A stretch of 43,193 nucleotides of DNA. It comes from Chloroflexota bacterium. GTDB lineage: Bacteria > Chloroflexota > Anaerolineae > JAAYEA01. The position numbers were made by a program, and so were the translations under genes. How positions within the stretch are numbered: the stretch's first letter is position 1; each line of letters starts with the position of its first letter. Where the stretch lies: contig JAAYEA010000376.1 of the NCBI GenBank assembly GCA_012689325.1, positions 1 through 43,193 on the forward strand, read 5' to 3'. The notes beneath the pieces were generated by a model. It worked only from the letters and a program-made list of their open reading frames with translations, made no database searches and was not told the DNA's origin. Below, one piece after another: positions 16,375 through 24,211 of this stretch.

Positions 16375-16380
16375 GTGCCC

Positions 16381-17232
16381 ATGAAGATCATCGACCTGCA
16401 CACCCACATCCTGTCGCCAGAGGTCATCCGCGACCGGGCGCGCTACCTGGAGCGGGATGGCTGGTTTCGGTCCCTCTACCAGAACCCCAAGGCCCGGCTC
16501 GCGACCGCCGACGAGCTCGTGGCCGACATGGATCGCGATGGGGTGGACCAGGCCGTGACCTTTGGCTTTGCCTGGGCCGATGAGGGGCTGTGCCGCGCCT
16601 CGAACGATTATGTCGCCGAGGCCATCCGGCGCTATCCCGACCGGCTGATCGGCTTTGCCGTGGTCAACCCGCGCTCCGGCGCGGCGGCGATCCGCGAGGT
16701 GGAGCGCTGTGTTGAGCTGGGCTTTCGCGGCGTGGGCGAGCTCTTGCCCGATGGGCAGGGCTACACGCTGGACGAGGCGGACGTGCTGGACCCTCTGCTG
16801 AATTGGCTGGAGGAGCAGGGGCTGCCGCTGCTGGCGCACACCAACGAGCCCGTGGGCCACGCCTATTGCGGCAAGGGCTGCAATACGCCGGAGGTCGTCT
16901 ACCGCCTGGCGAAGCGCCATCCGCGGGCCACGCTCATCTGCGCCCACTGGGGCGGTGGGTTGCCCTTTTACGAGCTCATGCCGGAGGTGCGGCGCGTCCT
17001 GGCCAGGGTCTATTACGATACGGCCGCCTCTCCGTTTCTCTACGATAGCAGCATCTTTGCCCTGGCCGCGCGGATCATCAGGCCCAAGATCCTGTTCGCC
17101 ACGGACTATCCACTGCTTGGCTATCCGCGCGCGCTGCGGCACCTGCGGGCCGCGGAGCTCGCTGAGGATGACCTGGCCCGCATCCTGGGCGGCAACGCCG
17201 AGAGGCTGCTCTGGCCGCCCGAGCAAACCTAA
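16381..17232 (+). CDS. Amidohydrolase (amidohydro-rel/TIM-barrel metal-dependent hydrolase)
   Basis: A 283-residue TIM-barrel hydrolase of the amidohydrolase-2 type. The metal site is complete: H7 and H9 in IDLHTHI, H153 in LLAHTNEP, H189 in ICAHWGGG and D242 in FATDYPLL. Family members hydrolyse or decarboxylate small carboxylates and amides; the substrate is not predictable. The ATG at 16381 is chosen because the conserved DLHTH follows at once and longer readings would cross the promoter and repeat. It is the first gene of a three-gene operon, followed after 15 nt by the cyclic phosphodiesterase gene. Confidence 0.88.
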   Translation: MKIIDLHTHILSPEVIRDRARYLERDGWFRSLYQNPKARLATADELVADMDRDGVDQAVTFGFAWADEGLCRASNDYVAEAIRRYPDRLIGFAVVNPRSGAAAIREVERCVELGFRGVGELLPDGQGYTLDEADVLDPLLNWLEEQGLPLLAHTNEPVGHAYCGKGCNTPEVVYRLAKRHPRATLICAHWGGGLPFYELMPEVRRVLARVYYDTAASPFLYDSSIFALAARIIRPKILFATDYPLLGYPRALRHLRAAELAEDDLARILGGNAERLLWPPEQT

Positions 17233-17247
17233 GCAGATGAGGCTGGC

Positions 17248-17838
17248 ATGGTCGAGAATATCCGTTCCTTCATCGCCATTGCCCTGGACCAGCGCGCGGT
17301 TGCGGCCCTGCGCCAGCTACAAGACGCCCTGGGCCGCAAACCGGGCACCCGCGCGGCCCGCTGGACAGCGCCGGGGAGCATCCACCTGACGCTCAAGTTC
17401 CTGGGAGACGTGCCCGCTGACGACATCCCAGTGATCGCCGAGGCCCTGCGGGAGCGTTGCAGCCAACACGGCCCCTTTCGCCTGGTCCTTGCCGGCCTGG
17501 GCTGCTTTCCCGACGTGCGACAACCGCGCATCGTCTGGGTGGGCCTGCAAGGCGAGACGGCGGCCCTCTTGGCCTTGCAGCGAGAGGTGGATCAGGTGAT
17601 GGACCAGTTGGGCTATCCGCCGGAGCGCCGGCCCTTTTCGCCGCACCTGACCATCGCGCGCGTGCATCAGAGCGCCACGCGCAGCGAATTGGAGACGCTG
17701 GGGCAGGCCGTGGAGCGCTCAGCGGTGGGCGAGTTGGCGGCGCTCGAGGTCGAGGCCGTGCACCTGGTGCGTAGCGACCTGCGCCCAGAGGGCCCGATCT
17801 ATACGGACCTGGCCGCCCTGCCGCTCGCCGGGAAATGA
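17248..17838 (+). CDS. thpR: RNA 2',3'-cyclic phosphodiesterase
   Basis: A 2H phosphoesterase that opens 2',3'-cyclic phosphates on RNA ends to 2'-phosphates (LigT/ThpR family). The two signature H-x-T-x motifs are present at H46-L-T48-L and H133-L-T135-I, with the expected spacing for a 196-residue protein. The ATG has GAGG 5 nt upstream and starts 15 nt after the amidohydrolase stop, so the genes are co-transcribed. Confidence 0.93.
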   Translation: MVENIRSFIAIALDQRAVAALRQLQDALGRKPGTRAARWTAPGSIHLTLKFLGDVPADDIPVIAEALRERCSQHGPFRLVLAGLGCFPDVRQPRIVWVGLQGETAALLALQREVDQVMDQLGYPPERRPFSPHLTIARVHQSATRSELETLGQAVERSAVGELAALEVEAVHLVRSDLRPEGPIYTDLAALPLAGK

Positions 17839-17876
17839 TACATCGCCTATCTGCGTAGCACAAGGAGGTGCACGTT

Positions 17877-18530
17877 ATGCAGTTTCGAGATCGACACGAG
17901 GCCGGGCAAGCCCTGGCCGAAGCGCTGAGTTTTCTGAAAGGCCAGCCGGACGTGGTGATCCTGGCCATTCCGCGCGGCGGGGTGGTGGTGGGCTACCAAG
18001 TCGCCAAGGCCCTGGGGCTGCCGCTGGACGTCTATATCACGCGCAAGCTGGGCGCCCCGTATAACTCGGAATTGGCCCTGGGCGCGGTCGCCGGCGATGG
18101 CAGCATTGTGCTGGACGAGGAGCTGATCCAGCGGTTGGGCATCCCCCGCGACTATATCGCGCGCGAGCGCGAGCGCCAGGCCAAAGAGATCGAGCGCCAG
18201 TTGGAGCGCTATCGCGGTGATCGCAAGCCGCTGGATCTGAAAGACAAGATCGTCGTCCTGGTGGATGATGGCGTGGCGACCGGCTCGACGACCCGCGCCG
18301 CGATTCAAAGCCTCCGCAAGCATCCCCTGCGCAAACTGATCCTGGCCATCCCCGTCGGACCCCCGGAAACGGCGGCGATGCTGAGCAAGGAAGTAGATCA
18401 GGGGGTCTTTCTCTCCACGCCGGAGCACTTTTGGGCGGTGGGAGGGTTCTACCTGACCTTCGACCAGACCTCCGATGACGAGGTGGTGGCTCTGCTGCGC
18501 GAGAGCGCACTGGAGCAGCCCCAGGCTTGA
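17877..18530 (+). CDS. Phosphoribosyltransferase family protein
   Basis: A type I phosphoribosyltransferase fold of 217 residues with the PRPP-binding loop VVLVDDGVATGST at 126-138 and an early PRGGVVVGY loop (32-40). This long-insert form is the stand-alone bacterial type often annotated as putative phosphoribosyltransferase and sometimes fused to hydrolases. The base acceptor is unknown. ATG 17877 is chosen over the in-frame GTG at 17868 because AAGGAGG (17862-17868) lies 8 nt upstream. Last gene of the rightward operon; a strong hairpin follows. Confidence 0.9.
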   Translation: MQFRDRHEAGQALAEALSFLKGQPDVVILAIPRGGVVVGYQVAKALGLPLDVYITRKLGAPYNSELALGAVAGDGSIVLDEELIQRLGIPRDYIARERERQAKEIERQLERYRGDRKPLDLKDKIVVLVDDGVATGSTTRAAIQSLRKHPLRKLILAIPVGPPETAAMLSKEVDQGVFLSTPEHFWAVGGFYLTFDQTSDDEVVALLRESALEQPQA

Positions 18531-18562
18531 GCTGGGCCAGGCTCCACCGCGCGACATAGCAA

Positions 18563-18597
18563 GAGGACGAGCCTGCCTCTGGGCATAGCTCGTCCTC
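18563..18597. terminator. Hairpin between convergent genes, likely bidirectional terminator
   Basis: GAGGACGAGC (18563-18572) is the exact complement of GCTCGTCCTC (18588-18597), and the 15-nt loop holds a further TGCC-TCTG-GGCA stem. It lies between the stops of the phosphoribosyltransferase (+) and gcvH (-). No long T-run follows on either strand, so termination may be only partial or factor-assisted. Confidence 0.6.
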
Positions 18598-18635
18598 CGG
18601 ATCGTTTCCTGTAGGCCGCGCTCTGGCGAGCCGCG

Positions 18636-19061
18636 CTACTGGGCGTACTTGGCCATCTCGGCCCGGACATACGCCTCATAGGCAGGGTCCGTCGCTTTGA
18701 GCAGCTTTTTCAAATCCCCCGCCAGGTTGGAAGCCTCGATCTTGACCAGCCAGCCATCCTCGTAAGGCGACTGGTTGATCAGCGCGCTATCGAACTCGAG
18801 CTCCTCGTTGGCCTCAGCGATCTTGCCGCTGACGATGGCCTGGACGCGGCCCACCCATTTGCCGGACTCCATGGACATGAAGGGTTTGCCCTGCTCCACG
18901 TCGCGCCCCGCGCGAGGAACCTCGGCATAGATGATCTCCCCCGCAATGCTCTGGCCGTAGGAGGTCATGCCCTGCACGATGGTGTCCCCGTCGATCCGGG
19001 CCCATCCGTGCTCTTTGTCATAGTAGAGATCATCGGGAAACTCGAACTCTGCGATTTTCAT
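18636..19061 (-). CDS. gcvH: Glycine cleavage system H protein (lipoyl carrier)
   Basis: A 141-residue single-domain lipoyl carrier of the GcvH fold: YYDKEHGWARIDGD near the start, GEIIYAEVP, then the lipoylation site in SMESGKWVG (K68). GcvH usually reads ESVK or ESVKA; Gly replaces Val here. The C-terminal WLVKIEASN segment is conserved. ATG 19061 has a long GGAGGAGG about 8 nt upstream. The P and T proteins of the cleavage system are not in the window, so a role as lipoate donor or carrier for another enzyme is as likely as glycine cleavage. It has its own promoter. Confidence 0.9.
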   Translation of the reverse strand: MKIAEFEFPDDLYYDKEHGWARIDGDTIVQGMTSYGQSIAGEIIYAEVPRAGRDVEQGKPFMSMESGKWVGRVQAIVSGKIAEANEELEFDSALINQSPYEDGWLVKIEASNLAGDLKKLLKATDPAYEAYVRAEMAKYAQ

Positions 19062-19116
19062 CGGTTGCTCCTCCTCCTGTCGTCAGCGCTAGCGCGCCCT
19101 GCAAACCACTGGTCCC

Positions 19117-19145
19117 ATTATAACATCGTGCGACGATTTTGTAAA
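19117..19145 (-). promoter_or_regulatory. Strong gcvH promoter with a dyad in the spacer
   Basis: Minus strand TTTACA (19145-19140), 17 bp, TATAAT (19122-19117), with TGT in front of the -10 (extended -10). The spacer contains the perfect dyad ATCGT-CGC-ACGAT (19137-19125), a plausible operator for a repressor that would block polymerase. Confidence 0.65.
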
Positions 19146-19169
19146 CTGCCCATTCACGGCCTCGGCTGT

Positions 19170-20744
19170 CTAGCGCTGGGCGGCCGAACCCGGGCGCTGG
19201 CGCCGCGAAAGCAACCGGCCTGCCAGCCAGTTGCCCACAGCGCGCACCTCGCTGACTTGGCAGATCCACGCCGAAGCGACAAAAACCCCGCCGCCGATGA
19301 TGCCCCCCGCGGCCGCCACCAGCCAGCCGGGATAGCCGCCGCCCATCACGCGCATCACGCTATACAGCGCCACGGCCATCGCTGCCGTCGCGCCCACCAC
19401 GCGCAGGGTGGCCGAGAGCAGCCTGTCACCCTCCAGGCCGTCCAGCCACTTGTGCATGAACCACAAGAGCCAGACCATCTCGACGTTGACCGCCACGGCG
19501 TTGGCCAGGGCCAGCCCGCCGATGCCCATGCTCCCCAGGAGCGCCAGGCTCAGCGCGATATTCAGCGCCACCGTGGCCGCGCCCACCAGCACGGGCGTGC
19601 GCGTGTCATGCAGGGCGTAAAAGGCCCGCGAGAGGATCTCGACGATGGCATAGGCGGGGAGGCCCAACACGTAGAACTGCAGGGCCCAGGCGACGGCTTT
19701 GGTGGAGGCGTCGGTGAAGCGGCCGCCTTCCAGCAGCACGGCGATCACTGGGTTGCGCAGGATATAGAGCCCCGCCGCGGCGGGCAAAGCCAAGAACAGG
19801 GTCGCGCGGAGCATCACCATCAGGGTGTGGCGCAACTCGGGTATCTGCTGCCTCGCCACCAGGTCGGAAAAGGCCGGGAAAGCGGCGGTGGCCAGGGCCA
19901 TGGCGAACACGCCCTGCGGGAGCATCATCAACAAGAAGGCATAATTGAGGGCGGGCAGGCTGCCCGGCTCCAGCCTGGAGGCCAGGCGCGTGCTGACGAT
20001 AAAGTTGATCTGCACCACCGCCAGCCCCAGAACGCGGGGCAACAGCAGGCGGATCACCTGGCGCACGCCGGGGAGGTGGCGCCCCCAGGTGGGGAACCAC
20101 CGCCAGCCCCGCCGCAACAAGCCAGGCAACTGGACCAGCAGGTGCAGCCCGGAGCCGACCACCACGCCGATGGCCAGGCCATGCACGCCCATCTGCGGCG
20201 CCAGCCACACGGCCCCGGCGATGATCGCCAGGTTATAGAGGATGGGGGCGATGGCAGGCAGCAAGAAATGCTGGTGGGCATTCAGCACGGCCATGGAGAC
20301 GCCGCTCAGACCAAAGATGATGGGCGTCACCAGCATGAGGCGCATCAACTGGCTGGTGAGGGCCTGCAGCTCGGGCGAGTACCCGGGAACCAACACCTGC
20401 GCCAGCGGGCGCGCCCCCGCGAAGGCCAGCAGCGCAAAGCCCGTGGTCAGGAAGCCGACGAGGTTATAGATGGCGCTGGCCAGCCGCCAGCCCTCGCGAT
20501 GCTGGCCGTGGGCCAGATACTCGGAAAGGACGGGGATCAGCGAAGAGCCTAGGGCGCCCCCCGCCAGCAGTTGAAAGATGAGGTCGGGGACGCGAAAGGC
20601 CGCCAGGTAGGCCCCCAGCTCGGCGCTGGTCCCGAATTGGCGAGCGACGATCATCTCGCGGGCCAGCCCCAACACGCGGCTCACGACGTAGGCCGCCATC
20701 ACCAGGGTGGCGGCCTGCGCGATGCGCGCCAGCCGGCTACTCAC
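19170..20744 (-). CDS. murJ: Lipid II flippase MurJ
   Basis: A 524-residue MviN/MurJ-type MOP-superfamily transporter with about 14 hydrophobic segments. It moves the peptidoglycan precursor lipid II across the cytoplasmic membrane. The N-terminal block SRVLGLAREMIVARQFG and the FRVPDLIFQLLAGGALGSSLIPV region are characteristic. The GTG start overlaps the parB TGA in GTGA, so it is coupled to parB. Its presence implies a peptidoglycan wall, in line with the penicillin-binding protein near the right edge. Confidence 0.95.
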   Translation of the reverse strand: MSSRLARIAQAATLVMAAYVVSRVLGLAREMIVARQFGTSAELGAYLAAFRVPDLIFQLLAGGALGSSLIPVLSEYLAHGQHREGWRLASAIYNLVGFLTTGFALLAFAGARPLAQVLVPGYSPELQALTSQLMRLMLVTPIIFGLSGVSMAVLNAHQHFLLPAIAPILYNLAIIAGAVWLAPQMGVHGLAIGVVVGSGLHLLVQLPGLLRRGWRWFPTWGRHLPGVRQVIRLLLPRVLGLAVVQINFIVSTRLASRLEPGSLPALNYAFLLMMLPQGVFAMALATAAFPAFSDLVARQQIPELRHTLMVMLRATLFLALPAAAGLYILRNPVIAVLLEGGRFTDASTKAVAWALQFYVLGLPAYAIVEILSRAFYALHDTRTPVLVGAATVALNIALSLALLGSMGIGGLALANAVAVNVEMVWLLWFMHKWLDGLEGDRLLSATLRVVGATAAMAVALYSVMRVMGGGYPGWLVAAAGGIIGGGVFVASAWICQVSEVRAVGNWLAGRLLSRRQRPGSAAQR

Positions 20745-21637
20745 GCTTCATCCCGCCCAGGGCGCGCGACGATCGTCTCAAAGATGGACTGCAGCTCTTC
20801 TTCGGAGTAGAAATAGATGACCAGGCGCCCGCCCCGCCGCCCACGCGAGAGGTTCACCTTGGTGCCAAGCGCGTCGCGAAAGGACTTTTCCAGGGCCAGC
20901 GTATCGGGGGAGGCGTTGGGGCGCGCTGGCGCCGCCTCGCGAGGCGCCGACAGGCGGCGGACCATCTCTTCGGTCTGCCGAACGGAGAGGCCGCGCTGTT
21001 GCACCAGTTCGGCCAGCTTGAGCTGCGCCTCGGGGCTATCCAGGGCCAGCAGGGCGCGGGCATGCCCCTCCGAGATGCTCCCCTCGGCCAGGAGCCGCTG
21101 CACGGGCTCCGGCAATCGCAGCAGCCGCAGCGCATTGGTGACGCTCACGCGGTGCTTGCCCACGCGGGCGGCCACCTGCTCCTGGGTCAGCCCGAACTCG
21201 TCCACCAGGTGTTGATAGGCCAGCGCCTCTTCCAGGGGGTTCAGGTCGGCGCGTTGGATGTTTTCCACCAGCGCCAGCTCGAGCATCTCTTGCTGGGTGG
21301 CTTCCTTGATCATGGCCGGCACCCGCTCCAGGCCCGCCATGCTCGCGGCCTGCCAGCGGCGTTCCCCGGCGATCAACTGATAGCTGGCCGTGCCCGGACG
21401 CCCCGCCCCTGGCTTGCGCGTCACCACCAACGGCTGGATCAGCCCATGCTCGCGGATGGAATCGGCCAGATCATGGAGGGTGTCCGGCTCGATGCGCGAG
21501 CGCGGCTGGCGGGGGTTCGGCTCGATATCGTTGACCTCGATCAGGGCCAGCCCTGGCGTGGTGGGCTCGAACGCCGAGGTGCTGGTGATCAGCGCTTCCA
21601 GCCCCTTCCCCAGACCGATCCTATCCTTGGGCACCAT
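20741..21637 (-). CDS. parB: Chromosome-partitioning protein ParB
   Basis: A CTP-dependent DNA clamp that loads at parS and works with ParA in origin segregation. The N-terminal CTP-binding domain has GERRW (92-96) and ENIQRADLNPLEEALAY; a central helix-turn-helix follows (VAARVGKHRVSVTNALRLL), and a C-terminal dimerisation region ends the 298 residues. A typical lead peptide, GLGKGLEALI, is near the N-terminus. AAGGAGG lies just before the ATG. It starts 8 nt after parA and overlaps murJ. No parS site was found nearby. Confidence 0.96.
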   Translation of the reverse strand: MVPKDRIGLGKGLEALITSTSAFEPTTPGLALIEVNDIEPNPRQPRSRIEPDTLHDLADSIREHGLIQPLVVTRKPGAGRPGTASYQLIAGERRWQAASMAGLERVPAMIKEATQQEMLELALVENIQRADLNPLEEALAYQHLVDEFGLTQEQVAARVGKHRVSVTNALRLLRLPEPVQRLLAEGSISEGHARALLALDSPEAQLKLAELVQQRGLSVRQTEEMVRRLSAPREAAPARPNASPDTLALEKSFRDALGTKVNLSRGRRGGRLVIYFYSEEELQSIFETIVARPGRDEA

Positions 21638-21645
21638 CCACCTCC

Positions 21646-22413
21646 TTAGGCCTTGTCGCCCGCGAGCAACTCGCGCGCCAGCTCTTCATACGCGATCGCG
21701 CCAGCGGAGGTTGGGGCGTAGGACAGGATAGGCTCGCCATAGCTGGGGCTCTCGCTCAAACGCACGCTGCGTGGGATGATCGATTTGAACACGCGGCGAT
21801 CGAAATAGCGCCGCACCTCCTGAACCACCTCTTGGGAGAGCTTGGTGCGGGTATCGAACATGGTCAGCAAGATGCCGCGAATCTCGAGCTGGGTATTCAG
21901 GTTATCGCGCACGAGGTTGATCGTCTGCAAGAGCTGCGAAAGGCCCTCCAGCGCCAGGTATTCGCACTGTATGGGGATGATCACGCCATGTCCGGCGGTG
22001 AGGGCGTTGACGGTCAGCAAGCCAAGGCTGGGCGGAGGGTCGATCAGGATGTAATCATAGTTGGGGGAGATGGGCTCCAGGGCCCGGCGCAAGCGATTCT
22101 CCCTGGAGATGAAACTGACCATCTCGACCTCGGCGCCAGCCAGGGAGGGCGAGGAAGGCACCAGGTCCAGCCTCAGGCGCTTGGTCAGCGTGATCACGTC
22201 CGCGAGAGGCACGTCCTGGACCAAGACGTTATAGATGGAGCGTTCAATGCCGCCCTTGTCGATGCCCAGGCTGCTCGTGGCATTGGCCTGGGGGTCCATG
22301 TCCACCACAAGCACGCGCTTGCCGCTCTCGGCGAGATACGCGCCCAGGTTGACCGCGGTCGTGGTCTTGCCCACGCCGCCCTTTTGGTTTGCCAGGGTAT
22401 AGATGTGGGCCAT
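21646..22413 (-). CDS. parA: Chromosome-partitioning ATPase ParA (Soj)
   Basis: A 255-residue deviant-Walker ATPase; KGGVGKTTT at 11-19 carries the signature lysine, and VLVVDMDPQANATSSLG follows. The short form without an N-terminal DNA-binding domain is the chromosomal Soj type. It is immediately followed by parB, forming the usual ParAB segregation pair. GGAG lies about 4 nt upstream of the ATG. The 56 nt before it hold no visible promoter, so it is probably read through from khpB-pfkB. Confidence 0.96.
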   Translation of the reverse strand: MAHIYTLANQKGGVGKTTTAVNLGAYLAESGKRVLVVDMDPQANATSSLGIDKGGIERSIYNVLVQDVPLADVITLTKRLRLDLVPSSPSLAGAEVEMVSFISRENRLRRALEPISPNYDYILIDPPPSLGLLTVNALTAGHGVIIPIQCEYLALEGLSQLLQTINLVRDNLNTQLEIRGILLTMFDTRTKLSQEVVQEVRRYFDRRVFKSIIPRSVRLSESPSYGEPILSYAPTSAGAIAYEELARELLAGDKA

Positions 22414-22469
22414 GGTCTCCGTCCGCCACCATGCGGCTTGCCCCGCGCCAGGGCAAGGCAGCCTCGTCG

Positions 22470-23393
22470 CTAGATCAGCACGCTGTCGATCATCTCGCGT
22501 TCCGCCGGCGTCAAGTCATCCACCAGCCGGTTCTCGCGCAAGCGCGCCTCCACCTGCTCACGGGAGGGGATGGTCGAGATCGACCGGCCCTCGATGGACA
22601 GGGAGGCCGTGCAGTTGGCAAAACGAGCGGGCTCGAAAGGATCGCCCATTTCGTGGTAAGCGACCATGTAAGCTGCGGCAAAGACATCGCCTGCGCCGGT
22701 CGGGTCCACCTCTTTGGTCTGAAAGCCAGGGAACCACTGCGACCTGCCGCCGTGATAGACGATGGCTCCCAGGTGGCTATGGGTCACCACGGCCGTCTTG
22801 GCCAGGGACGCATACGCCTTGAGCCGCTCCAGGTCATAGCCCACGTCCTCATAGCTGAAAAAGAGGACATCCACCAGCGGCAAGACCGCGTGGGCCTCGT
22901 CCCAGCGGCGGTCGTGCACCAGGCCGTCGCTGTTCCAGCGGCGCATCCATCCTTGCGCGGTGACGCCTAACAGGGCGCCCGGAAACACCGAAAGCATCTC
23001 CGCGCCCAGCTCGCGGACCAAGGGCCCCAGCAGGACGATCGGGGCTCGCCGCCAGGCCTCGGGCACGTCCGCCGCGGTCAAAGGCTCCGCCACCGCCCGC
23101 ACGAACTGGTGCCTCCGGCCGCCTTCATAGATATTCTCGAAAGCCGTCGTCGCCTGGGCGGGGCGAAGCGAGATCTGGACGCCGGGAAGCCGCTCCGCCA
23201 GCGCCAGGTCCGCCGAGGCGCTGGTGACGATGGCCGCCTGTTTGCCCAGATTGCGCGCCGTGACGGAGGCATAGGTCGCCGTGCCCCCAATCAAAAAGCC
23301 GCCATCAGCCAGCAAGTCCTTGGTCACATGCCCGACGGCCACAAAATCCGGCGGGCGCAAAGGGTTCAGATTGCTCGTGTCAGTCTGTCGCAT
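22470..23393 (-). CDS. PfkB-family carbohydrate/nucleoside kinase
   Basis: A ribokinase-fold kinase of 307 residues. The anion-hole/catalytic motif DPTGAGDVFAAAY is near 230-242, and the FVAVGHVTKDLLADG N-terminal strand and GGTATYAS block are present. The substrate cannot be assigned. Its ATG lies 5 nt after the khpB stop without a Shine-Dalgarno site, so translation probably depends on reinitiation. It occupies the place where mnmE, mnmG and rsmG usually stand in this gene cluster. Confidence 0.88.
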   Translation of the reverse strand: MRQTDTSNLNPLRPPDFVAVGHVTKDLLADGGFLIGGTATYASVTARNLGKQAAIVTSASADLALAERLPGVQISLRPAQATTAFENIYEGGRRHQFVRAVAEPLTAADVPEAWRRAPIVLLGPLVRELGAEMLSVFPGALLGVTAQGWMRRWNSDGLVHDRRWDEAHAVLPLVDVLFFSYEDVGYDLERLKAYASLAKTAVVTHSHLGAIVYHGGRSQWFPGFQTKEVDPTGAGDVFAAAYMVAYHEMGDPFEPARFANCTASLSIEGRSISTIPSREQVEARLRENRLVDDLTPAEREMIDSVLI

Positions 23394-23398
23394 AGGGT

Positions 23399-24211
23399 CT
23401 ATGGGCGCGGCATGATAACGACTTTGCGCGCCTCGTCTTCACCGGTGCTCTCGGTAAAGACGCCGGGGCAGTCGCGCAGGGCCATGTGCACGATCCTGCG
23501 CTCGTGGGCAGGCATCGGCTCCAAAGCGATGGGTTGATGATTCTGCTGGACCTTTTCCGCCATGCGCTTGGCCAAATCCACCAGCAGCTTTTCGCGCCGC
23601 ATCTTGTAGTACTCGATATCCACCACGACGTTGGGCCAGCTCTGGGTCTGCCGGCTGACGGCCAGGCGCGTGATAAACTGCACATCGCGCAGCGTCTCGC
23701 CGCGGCGCCCGATGAGGACGCCCAGATCATCGCCGGTCACGTTCAGGATGATGGTATCCTCTTGCTCCTCGCCAGACGCGGGTTGCTCCACCAACTCGAC
23801 GCGCGCGCCGCCCATGCCCATGTGCGCCAAGAGCTCTTGCAGGAACTCTTGCGCCACCGCAGCCGGATCGACGTCCGGCATCGCACCCGTCTCCCGGGCG
23901 CGGGGTCGGGCTGGGACGTACCCAGAGTCATCCTCCTCATCGCGGCGCCATCTGGCCTCGGCGCGAGGCGCGCCCGCCGCGCTAGGGGCCGGCGCGGGCG
24001 GTTCCTCTACGACCGGGGCCTCTGGCTCGGGCAGCAGGATGCTCACCAGGGCCTCCTCGGCGCCGATGCCCAGCACGCCGCGGCTGCCCTCTTTGATCAC
24101 CTGCACCTCAACCTGGTCGCGGCTCAGGCCAAGCTGGGCCAGGCCCTTTTCCACGGCCTGATCGACGGTTTTAGCGCTAACCTGAATGCTTTTTCTGGCT
24201 TTTGCTTCCAT
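23399..24211 (-). CDS. khpB: RNA-binding protein KhpB/Jag (Jag-N, KH, R3H domains)
   Basis: A 270-residue SpoIIIJ-associated protein. An N-terminal Jag-N domain (ARKSIQVSAKTVDQAVEKG, about 4-60) is followed by an acidic/proline-rich linker, a KH domain with the GRRG loop in LGVLIGRRGETL, and an R3H domain with HERRIVHMAL. KhpB binds RNA and influences cell division and envelope growth in Firmicutes. The ATG at 24211 has AAAGG 8 nt upstream and lies inside the end of yidC (35 nt overlap). This yidC-jag coupling is conserved across bacteria. Confidence 0.95.
   Translation of the reverse strand: MEAKARKSIQVSAKTVDQAVEKGLAQLGLSRDQVEVQVIKEGSRGVLGIGAEEALVSILLPEPEAPVVEEPPAPAPSAAGAPRAEARWRRDEEDDSGYVPARPRARETGAMPDVDPAAVAQEFLQELLAHMGMGGARVELVEQPASGEEQEDTIILNVTGDDLGVLIGRRGETLRDVQFITRLAVSRQTQSWPNVVVDIEYYKMRREKLLVDLAKRMAEKVQQNHQPIALEPMPAHERRIVHMALRDCPGVFTESTGEDEARKVVIMPRP

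Noticed and set aside
16258-17226. Minus-strand frame over the amidohydrolase
   Set aside because: The plus frame has a complete metal-site set; this one would also overlap the promoters and repeat.
19008-20552. Plus-strand frame over murJ
   Set aside because: Antisense shadow, His/Gln/Gly-rich; murJ is unambiguous.
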